From Loxodes magnus (lineage: Eukaryota > Ciliophora > Karyorelictea > Loxodida > Loxodidae): a DNA stretch of 64,000 nt. The stretch covers positions 62,001 through 126,000 of the forward strand of contig CAMPDV010001305.1 in assembly GCA_946699065.1 (NCBI GenBank), read 5' to 3'. Position numbers and translations under genes: made by a program. The notes under the pieces are model-generated. The model saw nothing but the letters and a program-made list of their open reading frames with translations, did no database searches and was not told the DNA's origin. Positions 50,305 to 64,000 of the stretch are shown in pieces. The stretch's first letter is position 1; each line of letters opens with the position of its first letter.

Positions 50305-53300
50305 AATCTTAGTGCAATGGAATATATTAAAGTGGATATAAATGTTTTACTAATTTTAATTAAATCTAAAACAGCTAAATCCTAAAAAATTGCTATGTAG
50401 TTCTATTCTATATTTGCATCTGTTATAATAGCTTTGATACCTTTAATATTTTTATAAGATCTATCATAGATTATTTTAATGAAGCATAAGCTTTTAAATT
50501 ATATTCAGAAGGTTTTTTAAGGAATACTTTATGAGTAAAAGTTTATTGAAATAAGCATTTAAAATAAATATTTAAAATGAGAAAGCTTTTATTCATATAA
50601 GTACTTTTAATAATTAAGCATACACTTAATTTTAAGTTTTTAAATCCCTTGAAATAATTTATAATTATTCTTTTTCTTTATTACTTATATAGCATCTTAA
50701 TAACTCTACTTTAATTATTTAAATTAGCTATTTCTATTCATTTGCGTAGTTATCTTTTATACTATTAGACTTTATACACTTGTATTATGAACTTTATATA
50801 TCATCTTAAATGAACTCATGATTCAATTACCTATGTAAGTATAATTGCTCTAAGCTCTATAGTTAAATATACTTAATTTTGCTTATTTTATTGTCTATAT
50901 CTTTAAATTCTTTATTCTTCATATTAAATCTATTAAATTCCTACTAGCTGCTAATATTAATAAAGTGCTTCTATGCAAAATAAATAAAAGAATAAACCAT
51001 TTAAAATTAAAAGATTTGAAGTATTTATGCTAATTAAATTTATGAAAACAGAATTACCAATATTAATGTGATATCATTCTATTAATTAATAATCACTACC
51101 ATTTGTAATACTCTAATCATGCAGTCCTTGTCTTCATATCCTTTTATTTTTCAATTTATTATTTCATAGATTTTCGCTTTTAGAGTAACAACTTTCCATT
51201 ATTTTTAGATTTAAGCTAACAAAATGATAGATATAGACTAGATTATCTTATACAACTTTCTTAAAGAGAGAATTCTTCTTTGTATGTTCCACTAATTTTA
51301 TTCGTATTGGATTTGAAAAATAAAGCTAAGGTAATTGTGATATGACTGAAATTAATTAAATTCCTAAACTAAGTCTCTTCAGACACTTTTATTATTAGAA
51401 TGTTTTTCATTTTTACTATTACAAACTTGATGATCATTGTTGTGAAATCTTCTACTATCATAGTTGATTACTTGAATTTTCCATAATGCTCTGCCAATAT
51501 TAATGATGCAAATCTATTTAAGTTTTATTCATAGAGTTTAAATGAATTTAGTCTTCAATTATTAATTTATTTTCCAGTATTCTGAGTTCCTCACATAATG
51601 TAAGCTTTAAAATTTGTATGAATTTAGCTAAATTAAATATCAATTTTGCTGGTAGATTATGCAAGATATTTAAATTTGTAAGTTGCAATTACTAAGCTAT
51701 CTACAATGGGCAGATCTATTATACAATTTATGTTTATTGAGTATCTTGTTGTAGATGAATTTGCTGATTCTTTTGTCCTCTATCTTAATCTATTATGGTT
51801 CTGATTTGTAAATTGAAATATTGGTTTGAAGTAGCTTGATTGTATTAATTGAGGAAGTATCTTTGATTATAAATATAATAAGTTTAAATAAGCAGTTCTT
51901 AAATATGAATGGATATAACTAGATGCTTATTATATTAAAAGCTTATTTAATCTTTACTATTTTAATAATTAGTTTCTTTGCTTATTTCTTTCTATTTATT
52001 ACTAGTGCTAAGCATATTTATTTACTTCAATAGTTCAATCTACTTCTCTTTATTATTCAATTCAACCTTTCTCTTTATATCTAATCTACCTTTTAACTTA
52101 AATAACATAGCTATCTAGATTATTTATCTTAGTTCAAATTATTAACCTGTTAATATGCTTAATACCTAAATTTATTTGGAAGCAGAAGATTATAGAAAGA
52201 AAAAGTTTTTAAGAATAAAGAATAAAGAGAATGTGAGAAGCTTATCAACTGTATATTGCTGTCCCGGATTTAAGAGTTTAGAAAATCTATTAACAGAAGA
52301 TTTAGTTTCATATGTCTAATCATAACAGATATAAACCAATCAAATCCAGAACCTACTATCGCCAGAGTTTAAGACTTTAAGATCAAAATATAACAGAAAA
52401 CTTTCAATAAAATAATCTAGCCAAGTATCTAATGAGTAAATTTGATCTAATTAGTGTTTACAGTTGTTATCAAATGAACACCAAAGGTTTCTCATACGTA
52501 ATTAATAAAATAATCAAAATCCCATCATTCATTTTATTTGATAAACTTATGTCTCTTTCAGATAGATGCATAAATAATAAATAGCTAAATAGCTTTAAAT
52601 TTGATTTAAACTAAAGCTAATTAATAATTAAACTATGAGACTATTTAATTTCTAGTTGTTTGATTCTATTAAATTCATATTCATATATTCATTATATATG
52701 AAAATGAGTGACATAATCAACTTATAAGCTTAATCTTGAGATTTACCATCACTTTATTACCTTTAAGTGTATCTCAGAATCAAACTTTGAAGACTTCTCT
52801 TTATTAAACTCAATCTTCTTCGAAAGAAGATACTCAGAGTGGAATAATCGTAGACAAAGAATTGTTAAGACTTAAGATTACTCAACTCAAGTAAGTTTCT
52901 ATCACTTAGTTACCTAATCTTCAAACTATGATTAAGTAGTTGCTAGAAGTTTAAATAATATCAGTAGAAAGTATTATCACCTTTCGTTTTTATGTAATTG
53001 GTTAACTGAAGAAAGAGTAGCATAGAACAAAGAATAGCTACAACTATTATTCGCTAGAGATAAGAATTATACTTTAGCTTGTACAGATTTACAATAAATC
53101 TATCAAATATGCAGAGCCATTTTAATAATAAAAAAACCTTCAACTAGCATATTTAGCTTAATATTACTCTAAAATCCTCATCTTGCAGCTTCTGTCTGCA
53201 AAATTTATAAAGATTAGACTATTTTAGAACCAAATAAAACTAAAGAAAGAATTTCCTAAAATAAGTAGAACAAAAAGCAAGTGAAGAACAGTAGATGTAA

Positions 53301-54339
53301 TAAAAGTACGCTGAGTGATTTAATGCAGTTAGTAGATGAAGAATTTACAGGTGATTACTATTTTAGAAAGCGTCTACAATAGAATTTTTATATTTTGCAT
53401 TTAATCTTGAGGAATACAGAGGAGATCAGAGTCAAGTTACTAAGTAAGAAAGATTTCCTTGATGATGCAATTTTTTAAAGAATTAAATTGCTAAGTTTCT
53501 ATTTAAATTTTGAATGATTACATAAATTAACCAACCAATGCTCATACTCACTAGACGATATCATATTTAAAAAGTAAAGCATTCTAGTAAATTTAAATTA
53601 AAGAACCAGCTACTAAAATATCTTAATACTTAGTTAAATAATATATAATCTTGATTGACTTCTAAATCTGAATAATAGGTAAAGTAATTTTTACTTAACA
53701 AATAATTTAATTTTTATCTTTAGGTAATTTATTCATAAGTAAATAACCTAGCAATTTTATTTTCTAGCTAAATCTAAAACTCAAAAGGATATAATTATAT
53801 GATAAGCAACTAAAAACACTGAACTATTACCTATTCCAATTTTTTTCTTTTGCTTTAAAGTTTTTTCTTAGAGGTTTTTATTTTTGCTTAATGTGTATAA
53901 ATCTATTTATTCTAATGAAGCATCAATGTTTTATATATTCAGCATTGCTATTAACTTCCTTAAATGCTATCTAACCTAGAATTTTAAAGTTGTTTAGCAA
54001 TAATTAAATAGGTTAAATATGACAGTTACATTTTTAAAGGTAAATAATGAGGATTGGCTAGAAATAAGAGTTGCATTATAATTTCTTATGTGGATAATGA
54101 ATATAATATTGGATTTGCATTATATATGGAATGTGCTTAACTGATGCTGCTAGGAGAGTTAATGATATGCTAAAAATGCCTAGATATAATAGTAATGATT
54201 GCTAAATTAGTTAGTTTCTTTATAAGGCTTTAATTAGATCTAAGTAGCTATTTATTTAATTATTTAGAAATCTTCTCTTTAAATCTATCAACCTAAAATA
54301 ATCAGTCTACCTTATCAACTTAATTAAACCAACTTTATT

Positions 54340-57300
54340 ATATATATACTAAAAAATGCTTACCTTCAAGAAGGGCTTTAATACTGCCTTCTCAAAGAAG
54401 GAGAGAAAACCTGAAGCATTTTGTACTGCCACGTCTTCGATTTAAATAGTCCAACTTCCTCTATTAAGAATGGAAACTAGACTCATAACACAAGCTCTCA
54501 GACTACACAGAACCAAATTCACTGATCGAACGAACATTATATAATAATACACTCAACGGTAAAAGGATATCAATGTATCTTTGATTGGATAAACTTCACT
54601 AAAAGGAGGAGAATAAAAAAAGAAAGGAATGAAGGGGTAAAAAAAGTCAAAATCTAAGCAATGATTAAATAAAAGAATGAACAATTATTTCAGCCAATGT
54701 CCCTGAAGAATAAATGGTAAGAATCTACTAAAATGCCTATGATGATCTATCAGATATGGTGACCGAAGTTTAATTTTACCCACTTTCTGAAAATACTGAG
54801 TTAGTAGAGAAAAAGACCTTAGACTAAGAAGTGATACAAGTGTTTAGAAATAAAATATACCGCAAGTATGGACAAGCAATGACCAAATTGATTGTTAAAT
54901 AAAACGGAATAGTTTATTTGGACTTCAACAATGAATAAAGATACTAGCAATTCGCATAATTCAGAGAATAAACATTCAAAGGCGTTAGAATTCCTATCTA
55001 AGCAAGAAATTAATTTGAAAACTTTGATATTCATAACTAGTCCGTTTACTTCATAATAAATGAATATTCAAACATTAAGAAAATAATGGAAAAAATGAGA
55101 TAATATGGAAAATCTAGAGGAGAGGTATAGCATGCATACCCAAATACTATAATGCTAACAGGTAGCAGTGTAGTGTACTTAGATTTAAAGGATACAGACG
55201 AAGCAAAAAGGATACAGAAGTAATAGACCTGAACGGAAACAAAATGAGAAGACAGCACCCAGTAAATTTTATCTGTTGCTTATGCAAATTGAAAGGGCTT
55301 CAGACCAACAATAACGAATGGTGAAAACAACAAAAAGAAAACTACATACAAGAGATTTAGAGATGCTTGAAGGAGAATTTAAATTAACAATAAAAAAACC
55401 AGATTTAAAAGCAAATAAGAGGATAATTAAAGAAGGAGAATAAATGATTATAGAGGAAGCAAGAGAAGAAGAGAAGGAAATAGAACGAGGAAAGTAGAAA
55501 AGTAGTTAAAACAACTATACAATTAAATTATAAAATTTTTTTATGATAAATGAATAAATAAGAATTATTTTCATCAAAATGGAATTGGACAAAAAAATGA
55601 AGGCTTCAAAAAGAATTTCTATACCAGCTCCTCGAAGAAGGAGAGGAAACAAGAATCTATTCTCGAGCAGTCCTCTTATACTTAACCTTAACCATTTTTT
55701 TAATTATCTTAGCAAACTGGAATATAATAGAACTATGGAGGACGGAAATGGACTCAGAAAAAAAAACTTTTTGCGTATTCAAATATCGGAGGAGAAGTCT
55801 AGAAAGCAGGCTTCGCTTGCTTTGCACCAGGAGGTTTCAAAGTTTAATCCTTTTGGCCAGATGAGCATGGAATAGCTCATTAAAGTTGTACTAAACGTCC
55901 TGGAAGACGTCTAAAAGCTAATGAAGGACAATGAGAAGCTAATGCAACAACTTACCCTAGCAGAAGGAATAGAGTCAAGACTCATGTACTAGGAAAGAGA
56001 GCTAAGCGCCCTTTGAAACATACCAAAATGATAGAATAGCTAATCCTAAAACTAGTTTCGGAAACAGCTGAACTGGATAACAGCGGAAAAATAAGAGAGA
56101 AATTGTAAACATTTAAGAAGAACAAAGCAAAACTGGAGCTATAAAAATGGAAATTGAAGCCTAAAAAGAGCATATCCATCAAGAAAAATAATTAAAAATC
56201 AAAAAGAAATGCTTCTGTGGAAGCGTATGACATCTTTATCGGAAGTGTTGGAAATTTTAATAGAAATAAAAAAATATTGGATAAAAGAGAAAAAAGACGA
56301 AGTCTGAATGAAAAGAATGTATTCTAACCCGGATGGTTCAATATAAAAAATCAAGAAGGAACTAAGGCATATAAAAGGAAGGAAAGCCTTGAGAAACCAA
56401 AGTTCCCAATCTTGTTAAAATTGGGTGACCCAAATTTTTATATTTAACAGCAGGGAGCATGAACTGCTTTCATCCTTACGGGGTTGAAAATCCCTAAAAC
56501 GGAAAATACAAATTAATAATATTAATAATATTATTAATATTATTAATATTATTAATATTATTAATATTATTATTATTATATATATTTTTTTAAAACCGCC
56601 ATAGTTGTTCGAAGGTGAACAACAAGGTCATCTTCATCAGAGGTTGGGGAAGTTAAGTACTCATAATGGACTTTATGTCTTCCTCTACTTTGGTTTGGCC
56701 TCTAGACATAAGATTCTTAGACCTTAGGCACTGGATTAGTTTAGTTTAATTCTGGAACGAAAAAGAAATAATATTGCGAGCTTCATCAGAGGTGGGGAAT
56801 TTAAGTACCCATAATTGACACATGTCGTCCTCTGCTTTGGTGATGCAATGAGACACAATCTTGCCATGTCCTTGGACCTCCAACAAGTAGAAAAGATTAC
56901 GAGTATTCTTAAATTATATCAATCTAATTTAGATCACCATTAGCTCACAAGCAAAGACTTCAAACATTTTCCATTTCGATAGTTTCTTCAATAAAATTAT
57001 TGAAGCTTGTTGAGATTACTATCATTTTGGTACGCTTGAGAAATCTTTTTAGTGTCTAATTAAGAAATTGTAAAATCCCTCGCCCTCCTTAGTAGCGATA
57101 CTATCAAGACTGGCATTAAGTAAGAGTATTATAATACTTTATTGTGTAGATTGAGGTAACAGTGTATTGACTAGAACTCAATCTAATAAAGTATTCAACC
57201 ATGAAATAAGCTTAGCAGATTATAAAAATGTATACCAATAAAAATGAACTGATTAATATAAATGCCAATTGAATGTTGCTTCCTTTTAGTGGAAATCTCT

Positions 57301-60300
57301 GTACATTTGTGTAAACAATAAACTTTTACTAAAGCATCAACATTTCTAGAAGCCTTTTGTGCTATAGAGGTTATAGGCAAAATGCAGGAACGAGTATAGT
57401 TAGACAGTTGTTAACCTAAACAGCTTTCTTAGTGTGAAATCATAGGAAATGCTTCCTTTGAAGAGCTTTAACTAAATAATCTCTTCGAGAATCTTGAAAA
57501 ACGAATTACGAAGCTTCAGCATTTGTAAATGGAATAACCTTCATTGAGAAAAACTTTCTTCCATGAAACTAGTTCTACTTACTTTGCTAACAAAGGGAGT
57601 TGATCTAGCTTTGTATCCTTATATGTGATAAATTTGGTAAGCTTTAAATAAAATCGTCATTATTCTTATGAATTAGCTCAAAAACACATTCTATAATGTT
57701 TCCTTAGCTATGAGTTTTAAATTATTAATTATCTTCATATAAGTGAGCTTTTAAGGTAAATAGGATCTACCTTTTCCTCATCCACTTTCTTAACTTTAGA
57801 TTTAAATATAAAGGAGAAAATTTACGTTTTTTTCAAAAGTGGTATATCAAGTAAAGCCTTCATTATCAACAACCTTTAAGCAAAAATATAATATTTTAAG
57901 TTCTATTGAAGTTGGAGTTTCTTTTTACCACAATAAAGCATTATCTTTGCTTATTGAACTAGAAATATCAAATAGCAATCCACTGTAGTGCCTATATTCC
58001 TTGTATTTTTGCAAATAATAACAATCTTCTTATATTTCTACTTTTTAGTTACTCAATATTACTAAACCTTTGATATTGTCAAAAGAGATATTTCTTAGGT
58101 TTAAATAACGATAATTTAAGTAATCATATTACTAAGTATAGCTACCACCTTTTAATTATAGACTTCAATAATATTTAATAGCACTGCTACTATTATTTCT
58201 ATAGCTAGTTCTATACTAAATAGTTATCATATCTATGTATAACTTAAATCATGTTGCATTATCAATGCCTCTTATCTAATAAAGCTAGTATTTAAAGAGT
58301 AAGTTTGAAAACTAATTAATAGTAGTTACTTATAACTTAAGTGCTTTATCCTTCTCTATTAGCTTTAGAGAACATTAGCAAAATCTCTTTTGTAACTACG
58401 AAGATTCCTTAAGGTCTTAAGGCTCTCTCGCTTTAAAACAAGAAGCTAGCAATTGATCCTCAAATAAGCTTAATTTCAGACTCACTTATTAAGCGAATTG
58501 AGATAAATCTGGCTGATCTTTTAGATGAAGTCTAGGAGTGTCTAAAGTATAAAGAGCTGTTTCTTAGTTATAGTTCTCTGATTATTGCTAGATAAACTTG
58601 CTTAGAAACTTCATTCAATTGAAGCAAAAAGATGCGAACTGCAATCATTTAAGAACAAAGAAATTAGACCTAGTTAGTATAAAGGCTAGCTAGTCTAGAT
58701 ATAAGTGGAAATTAGCTGTCTTAGATTAAACTGTTTAAGACATTAAAATTTTGAGCTTTTAATGTGAATTAGAACAAGATAAGACATCGAAGTTCTAGGA
58801 GAGGTTTATTGATTTTACTGACATTCTGTGGAGAAAAACTGATTGAAGGATATAAACCAAATAGGGAAATATCAAAAAAGCTCATAAGTCTCAACTCAGA
58901 TTGCAATTAAATTGAAATGCTAGATGTATTTCTGGTGTAACCTTAGTAGATAGTGTCACTAGTATTATCGCATAATAGGATTTTATAGAACGACAGCAAA
59001 TAATTCTAAGTCCCATCTTTTCAAAATCTTTCCTTAAGCATAATCACATACAACACTTCTCATTATCCTTCCAACTAATTGAACGAGCATGTAGTGTCAT
59101 TAGTAAATTTAGTAAGTTTCTTGATGATCTGTTCACTACAATTTATTAGAAGCGGCTTTTCCTGAAACTAATTGAAAAGTTTAAAAACTGGTGTGCTGCA
59201 CTTAGTTAGTAGCACTCGATTATTAGCATAATAAGATAGATTTTTAAAGGAAAATTTGATTATTTTTAAAGCCTTAATTATCTTGAAAAGATAGACTTTT
59301 TACAAAGATAGAAGAGACTAGGAAATCTATTAAAAAGCAAATCTCTCTTTAGAATATCACAAGCTAATCACTGGCATAGTGCTATTAATATTTTGCTTTT
59401 CCTTTTTCCATCTTATGTTGTTTAAATAGCTTTACTTAACAATTTTTTAAGTACAATAATGCTTTTAAAGGAAGGCTCAGGGAGCTTCTTTTAGTTTAAT
59501 ATAGGTTTCTTTTATTAATTCCTTAATTCTAATTCTCTTTTGATTTTTAAAGGAACTAGGAGATGATTTTTCTTAAGCTGTCATTTACTAAATATCTTGA
59601 AAAGACTATAAGAAGCTTTTAATTATAGTCTTCTACTTACATGATCCCCCATTTGGATTTTCAAATAAAAGTGAATAATTAAAGTAGACTCATTCCTACA
59701 CTTTTTCTTTATAGTATCTCCAAACTCCTAACTTCGTTTTCAAGTTATGTTATCATCGCTCATCTACAACTCCTAGCATTAAATAAGTTTAAATTTTAGA
59801 TTATAGATTCAAACTCTGATTGGCTTCTTAGTTATAATTAAGCTAGCTCTTGTAATTACAATTTCTTTTTTGTTCTAAATATACTTTAATTCATTAAATT
59901 GACATTAGATATCTGAACTCGTTTACAAAGCTTAATTATTATCGTTTAGTTGAGAAGAAGTAAATTCCTTTAATTCTTTATTGCTTTCTATTTCGTGATT
60001 TGAGGCACAGCATACTACTTTAGATCCACAGTCTTAGATCACTACCCTTTTTCCATGTTTCATTCTGTTATTCTGCGTTTTCTTTTATTATCTAACTTTG
60101 GTAAACTTTCACTTCTACAGCTCTAGCTTTGGTGTACTATGGTATTGTGATTCGATATTTAGAAGACAAAGCTAATGTTTTTGGATTTAAATGCAATAAC
60201 TTTGATACTACATTAGTATATAGAGGAAGAGCTTATGACTTAATCCTACTATCTAAATCGGAAAAAGGTATTTAGCATTTAACAAAGGAAGCAAATAGTG

Positions 60301-61610
60301 CTTTTAGAACGTCTTTCTTAAATACAAATACTACCAAATGAGTATCTGTATAGTTTTTGAAAAAGAAAGGAAAAGAAACCAAGAAAGGCTTATAAATTAA
60401 AGAGAAGCCAAGCCTTTAAAAATAATAAGTCACTTACTTAGGAATATTATTGCATGAGAAAAATAATCTCATTAATCACTGTAAGGAAGCGGGATTTAAA
60501 TAGCTAGCTGTAGTAAAGAAAGTTATTTATCAATTGTTAGATTTAAAAACTTATACCTTGGAATTTTAAAAACCTTTGCCGTTACTTTATTTTGCCTAAG
60601 ATTGAATATGAGGGAGAATTAGTACCTTGGACTGTTTAAAAAGATATTACTTCGATATTAAATGAAATTGGTATGAGTATGAGATTCATATCAAGAAAAG
60701 CTTTTTAAGCAGAACCAAGATCTTTTAGTGAATCATGTTATGTAGACTTAAATTAGCTTCCTTATAAATACATCATGACTCTCAGGTTTTTAAAATTTTA
60801 ATAAAATTAGAAAAGAAAGTTTGGAAAAAGGCAATTCAATAATAGGAAGGAAGAGCGTTTGAAAATAACTGAAAAGAAGATAACGAATACTATAATGACG
60901 TGATGAAGATGGATTAAGGTTATAATATTTATTCAAATAAAAAATAAATAAGCACAAGCTGAATTATTGTTGTTAAGCATGCTAAAATTTAAATAAAAGT
61001 TAGATTTTATAAAAATTCTGATCAAAGCATTAACAGAATGACTAAACGGATATCTTTGTAAAATAATTTCAAAGTTTGACTTAGCTTCCAGAATTAATAT
61101 ATTCTGAACTTAATAAGCATTACGTAAGAGAAATCAATAGCATATATAAATGAGAATCCAATCATACGATGTTCAAAAGGAGTTATAAGACTGTGATTAT
61201 TATATTGATAATCCTTATTGTAAGTGTGGAGAGTATAACACTTTTGATCAGATAATGATATGTATTATAAACACTAAGGGACTGATTTTTATGACAGGTT
61301 GGGAATCTTGATATAAAGAAACTAATAATTTACGATCAGGTATATATTAATTAACTTCCTAGAAAGTAATTAGATTATTTAGATCTTTAGATTAAAATTT
61401 CCACAGAAAGCTTCTATCTTTCAGAGTGGAATTCTTTGATGTGATAGATGAGATTAGAAGAGCAGAATTCAAGTTTAACAAGTTGAAGAAGAGAGAATGA
61501 TGATTTGCTTTTTTAAGACTTTGAAAGTGTCTTCGACCGAAAGAAGTAATTCTTGCAATTAAAGATGTCCATAAGCACTTAAAGTTAAAATCTAAACTGG
61601 ATAAACTTGA
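54340..61610 (+). mobile_element. Decayed LINE, right copy; approximate limits
   Basis: Collinear with the copy at 4,020-11,250. The ORF1-like frame starts at ATG 54,714 (ATG 54,661 is out of frame after a one-base loss). Another one-base loss lies near 55,213. The reverse-transcriptase segment is at about 60,140-60,500 and the Cys-rich motif near 61,220. One extra T near 61,513 shifts the C-terminal frame relative to the left copy. It arose by duplication of the whole segment, not by its own transposition. Confidence 0.6.
56516..56580 (+). repeat. ATT/AAT microsatellite, expanded in the right copy
   Basis: About 65 bp of AAT/ATT-type repeats between the ORF1-like region and the tandem units. 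The matching left-copy site (6,190-6,225) is only about half as long. Confidence 0.85.
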
Positions 61611-62306
61611 TATATATGCAAGATATTTCATTTTTCTTCTTATATTTAAAGGTTTGAATATTAAATTCTTCGTCAGATTTTCTGTAACCATATTTTCAAA
61701 TTAATTATGAACTAAAATTTTAAAAATTTTAAGTCTTTTAAAGCATCTCTCCATAAGTTATATTCACAAGCCAATCTTTTCAGTTTTAATTATCTTAGTC
61801 AGACTATTGTTCATATGGCTGATACTTTCTGTGCTATATTTAATCTAATAGCTGATTTTACTTAAAATTGAATTAAACTTTTTGATATTGAATTAGTTAG
61901 TTATAAACTGAATTAGCTACTATATGTATTATTATCAAGTTACTTCTACTTTCTAAAAACAAAAAGGAAAGAGTTTTCCCTATTTTATATAAGATTAAGC
62001 CTTATTTACCTTCCTTTCCCTTTCCCTTTCACTATACGTTAGCTCAGCTAGTTATGCATTTCCTCGTTTTAGTTTAATACTTTACTTAAATTAATTCTTG
62101 TAACCCTTGATCTTATGTTCGCCCTTTTAAGGAACTGAAGATAGCTATTCTAGCCTTAGAATTTTCTTGTCTTCTTTCAAGTTTCAAAGCTCTTAATTTA
62201 GCAAATAGTGCTATCAGATTTTTATTTATTTAACCTCAAGAAGCCTATCTAAGTTACTGCTTCTAGCTTTTTATATATGATATGACATAGAAAAATTTAA
62301 CTGAAA

Positions 62307-62830
62307 ATGGATATATTTTTAAAAGCTGCTGGCACTTATAAGAAAAAGGCATACGGTGGAGATTAATTACTATTGAATATAGTAAACACTCAAAAAAGAA
62401 GAATGAGACAAATGTTTGGATCTAAAGGAGACTGAAACAAGATAACTACCGTCAAGAAGGGATAAATTAGCTTGATTCGATACGTAATAGAAGAATGCGA
62501 GTCTAGTAATTCTAGAGAAGAATGGAGTGACCCCTTGAACATTTGAGAAAACTTATAAACTGATTCCGTGACTAACCTAGCAAAGGAAAAAATCACGTAA
62601 ATAGAATATTATTATTATTCTACTGCTTTAAAAAGACCTAATGATGAAGATTGCCTCTCATTACTCAGATCAGGATATAACGAATCTATTGGAAGAAGAA
62701 TTAGAATAAATCTAAGAAAATGAGAAGACTGGTCAGATTAGATAATTTCCAAGAATACTCTTACTTGTGATTCTATCTTATCTTGTGGTGAACCTATCAA
62801 TGGTGAAGCAACATAAATAAATTCATTCAT
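62307..62830 (+). CDS. Uncharacterised reading frame, right copy
   Basis: Copy of the frame at 11,933. There are no indels over the first ~145 codons. TGG at 62,730 and TAG at 62,739 replace TGA and TAA of the left copy. Amino-acid changes include Asn to Lys, Leu to Pro and Asp to Asn, so the protein is not under strong constraint in at least one copy. Confidence 0.5.
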
Positions 62831-63619
62831 AATAATACTTTTAAGCATCTTAAGTGTATCCATAACTTTATAGTTTAAAAGATTTTAAATTTTGTGTACT
62901 ATACTTTTACATTCCCAAACATTCTTACTACCCCATAATCCTCCATTCGTTTTTCTCACTTCCTTATTTTAAATACTATCTATCTAATAATCCTCTTAGA
63001 AAATGATAACCTTGAGAGAACCCTAGATAAAAAAGAAGGAAGAGAAGAAAGAAAGAACGCTTAATTAATTTTGCGTAACTGAAAATGCATTCGAGATCTG
63101 GAGACAGGCATAAGGATAACTTTCATATAAAAACGGTCATGAAATCTAAACGCGTTAATAAATATATCTTAAAAATGCTCCTTTAAACACTATGCATACA
63201 CTACAGCTGATATACTCTATAGAAATGAAGCTTTAATTTATATATCTATATAGTTTACTTCAATTATCTCTTCTAGTTTATTAAAATCCATTTTATAATG
63301 TTTCAGTCTATCCTATTAGTCTTTCTATTTTTTAAATTGAAGAGCTTAAAGATTTAATGTTTTCCAGCTTATTTTCATCGTTTTCTTACTCGCCTTTTAA
63401 TTTCTTTACTAAACTATCTTTTTAACGATTCATTTTTATTTAGCTAATTCTCAATATTTTGTGTCTTTGTGGCTTTCTTATTTCTAATTACTTATTCTCT
63501 TCTTACACTTCTCTTATTCTCTTTTCCTCTTAAACTCCAAAAAAGTACTTTTTTTCTCTTCACATTTCACTTTAATTTACGTAAATTCTTTGTGTTCAAA
63601 CTTTTATGTTCCTTTTAAA

Positions 63620-64000
63620 AGGAAAGAGAAACTACTAGCGAGGAAGATTAGCTGGATATATCCTAATTAGTGCCTAAATAGTTTTATAAGGTTTATTGCA
63701 AATTTCTAGGGTATGAGGTTTAATTAGCATTCACTTGTCAATGTGTCAGCAGTACTGTATATGGTAAGAGTGAATCTAAGGATTAGTGATACTTATGTAA
63801 ACAGCTGATAAGTAAACGAGGTGACGTAAATGAAGGACTATGAAGAAGTTAAGTATTTGTATATGAGATCTAAGTCATTTAATTATAAATAGAGATAAAA
63901 GAACGAAATATCGATCGCAATTAAAGAAAAGAAATTTAAGGCCATTAGAGCGACTAGATGATATTAGATAATAATTCTATATCAGAGGAAAGAAAACTCG
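63620..64000 (+). CDS. Start of the gene A homologue, cut by the window end
   Basis: Matches 13,250-13,627 with scattered substitutions. It includes the conserved patch LAGYILISAQIAL and the following FVYEI.. part, and ends at the window edge. Confidence 0.4.

Larger units (their letters stand above)
50326..64000. repeat. Right copy of the large direct duplication
   Basis: Same orientation and content as 1-13,627 and cut by the window end. Differences include small indels, an enlarged ATT microsatellite (56,516-56,580) and scattered substitutions, with a clean first ~1.8 kb. Confidence 0.95.

Noticed and set aside
50305-52140. Extension of the 49,214 gene into the duplicated segment as a long Leu-rich protein
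   Set aside because: The frame stays open past TGA 50,302, but the text then becomes typical of AT-rich noncoding DNA; the TGA is the more likely end.
1-64000. Euplotid code (TGA = Cys) with +1 frameshifting
   Set aside because: TAA and TAG are clearly sense here, and TGA aligns with Trp, not Cys, in RBR, DUSP and Kelch motifs.
1-64000. tRNA, rRNA and telomeric repeats
   Set aside because: No cloverleaf with GGTTCRA-type arms, rRNA core or C4A4/C4A2-like telomere tract was noticed. A dedicated search was not possible.

Overview
The window looks like ciliate nuclear DNA. Long homologous reading frames are full of in-frame TAA and TAG (read as Gln). TGA also lies in-frame at tryptophan positions of recognisable domains, yet clear genes end in TGA. 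UAA/UAG = Gln with UGA = Trp or stop is the code known from karyorelict ciliates (Loxodes/Parduczia type); Condylostoma has a related code. Introns are tiny: 16, 19, 19 and 20 nt in two adjacent genes. AT content is very high. A karyorelict is my best guess, from the code and introns only. Because no codon is a fixed stop, ORF length means little here; genes were called on domain content, amino-acid texture, frame continuity and comparison of duplicated copies.

Layout. Positions 1-13,627 recur as a direct repeat at 50,326-64,000, about 50.3 kb away, with roughly 1-2 % divergence. The first ~1.8 kb shows no difference by eye. This duplicated segment holds AT-rich sequence, a decayed non-LTR retrotransposon (LINE; about 4.0-11.3 kb and 54.3-61.6 kb), a short uncharacterised reading frame (11,933 / 62,307) and the start of a membrane-protein gene (from ~13.2 kb / 63.6 kb). 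From 13.2 to 25 kb lie diverged relatives of that gene (A, B, C), a RING/B-box/coiled-coil/Kelch gene on the minus strand (16.0-18.4 kb), and a 5' fragment of an EF-hand/DUSP ubiquitin-protease-like gene (21.5-23.0 kb) cut off by copy C. From 24.8 to 32.4 kb the sequence is mostly decayed repeats: a three-copy family D and a degenerate Kelch relative.

The centrepiece is a minus-strand gene at 32,456-44,932. It is one uninterrupted frame of 4,158 codons for a secreted protein: signal peptide, PA14 domain, several beta-sandwich domains, roughly 60 Lin-12/Notch repeats (LNR) and an acidic tail of about eleven near-identical 36-residue repeats. After a gene-poor 2.8 kb come two compact plus-strand genes, an RBR-type (RING1-IBR-RING2) ubiquitin ligase (47,762-49,074) and an uncharacterised gene (49,214-50,304), only 139 bp apart.

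Three loci point to ubiquitin signalling (RBR ligase, RING/B-box protein, DUSP protein), but nothing shows that they act together. Compact intact genes sit beside decayed paralogues, a LINE and long AT-rich spacers. That suits either a germline genome or a somatic genome that does not remove repeats.
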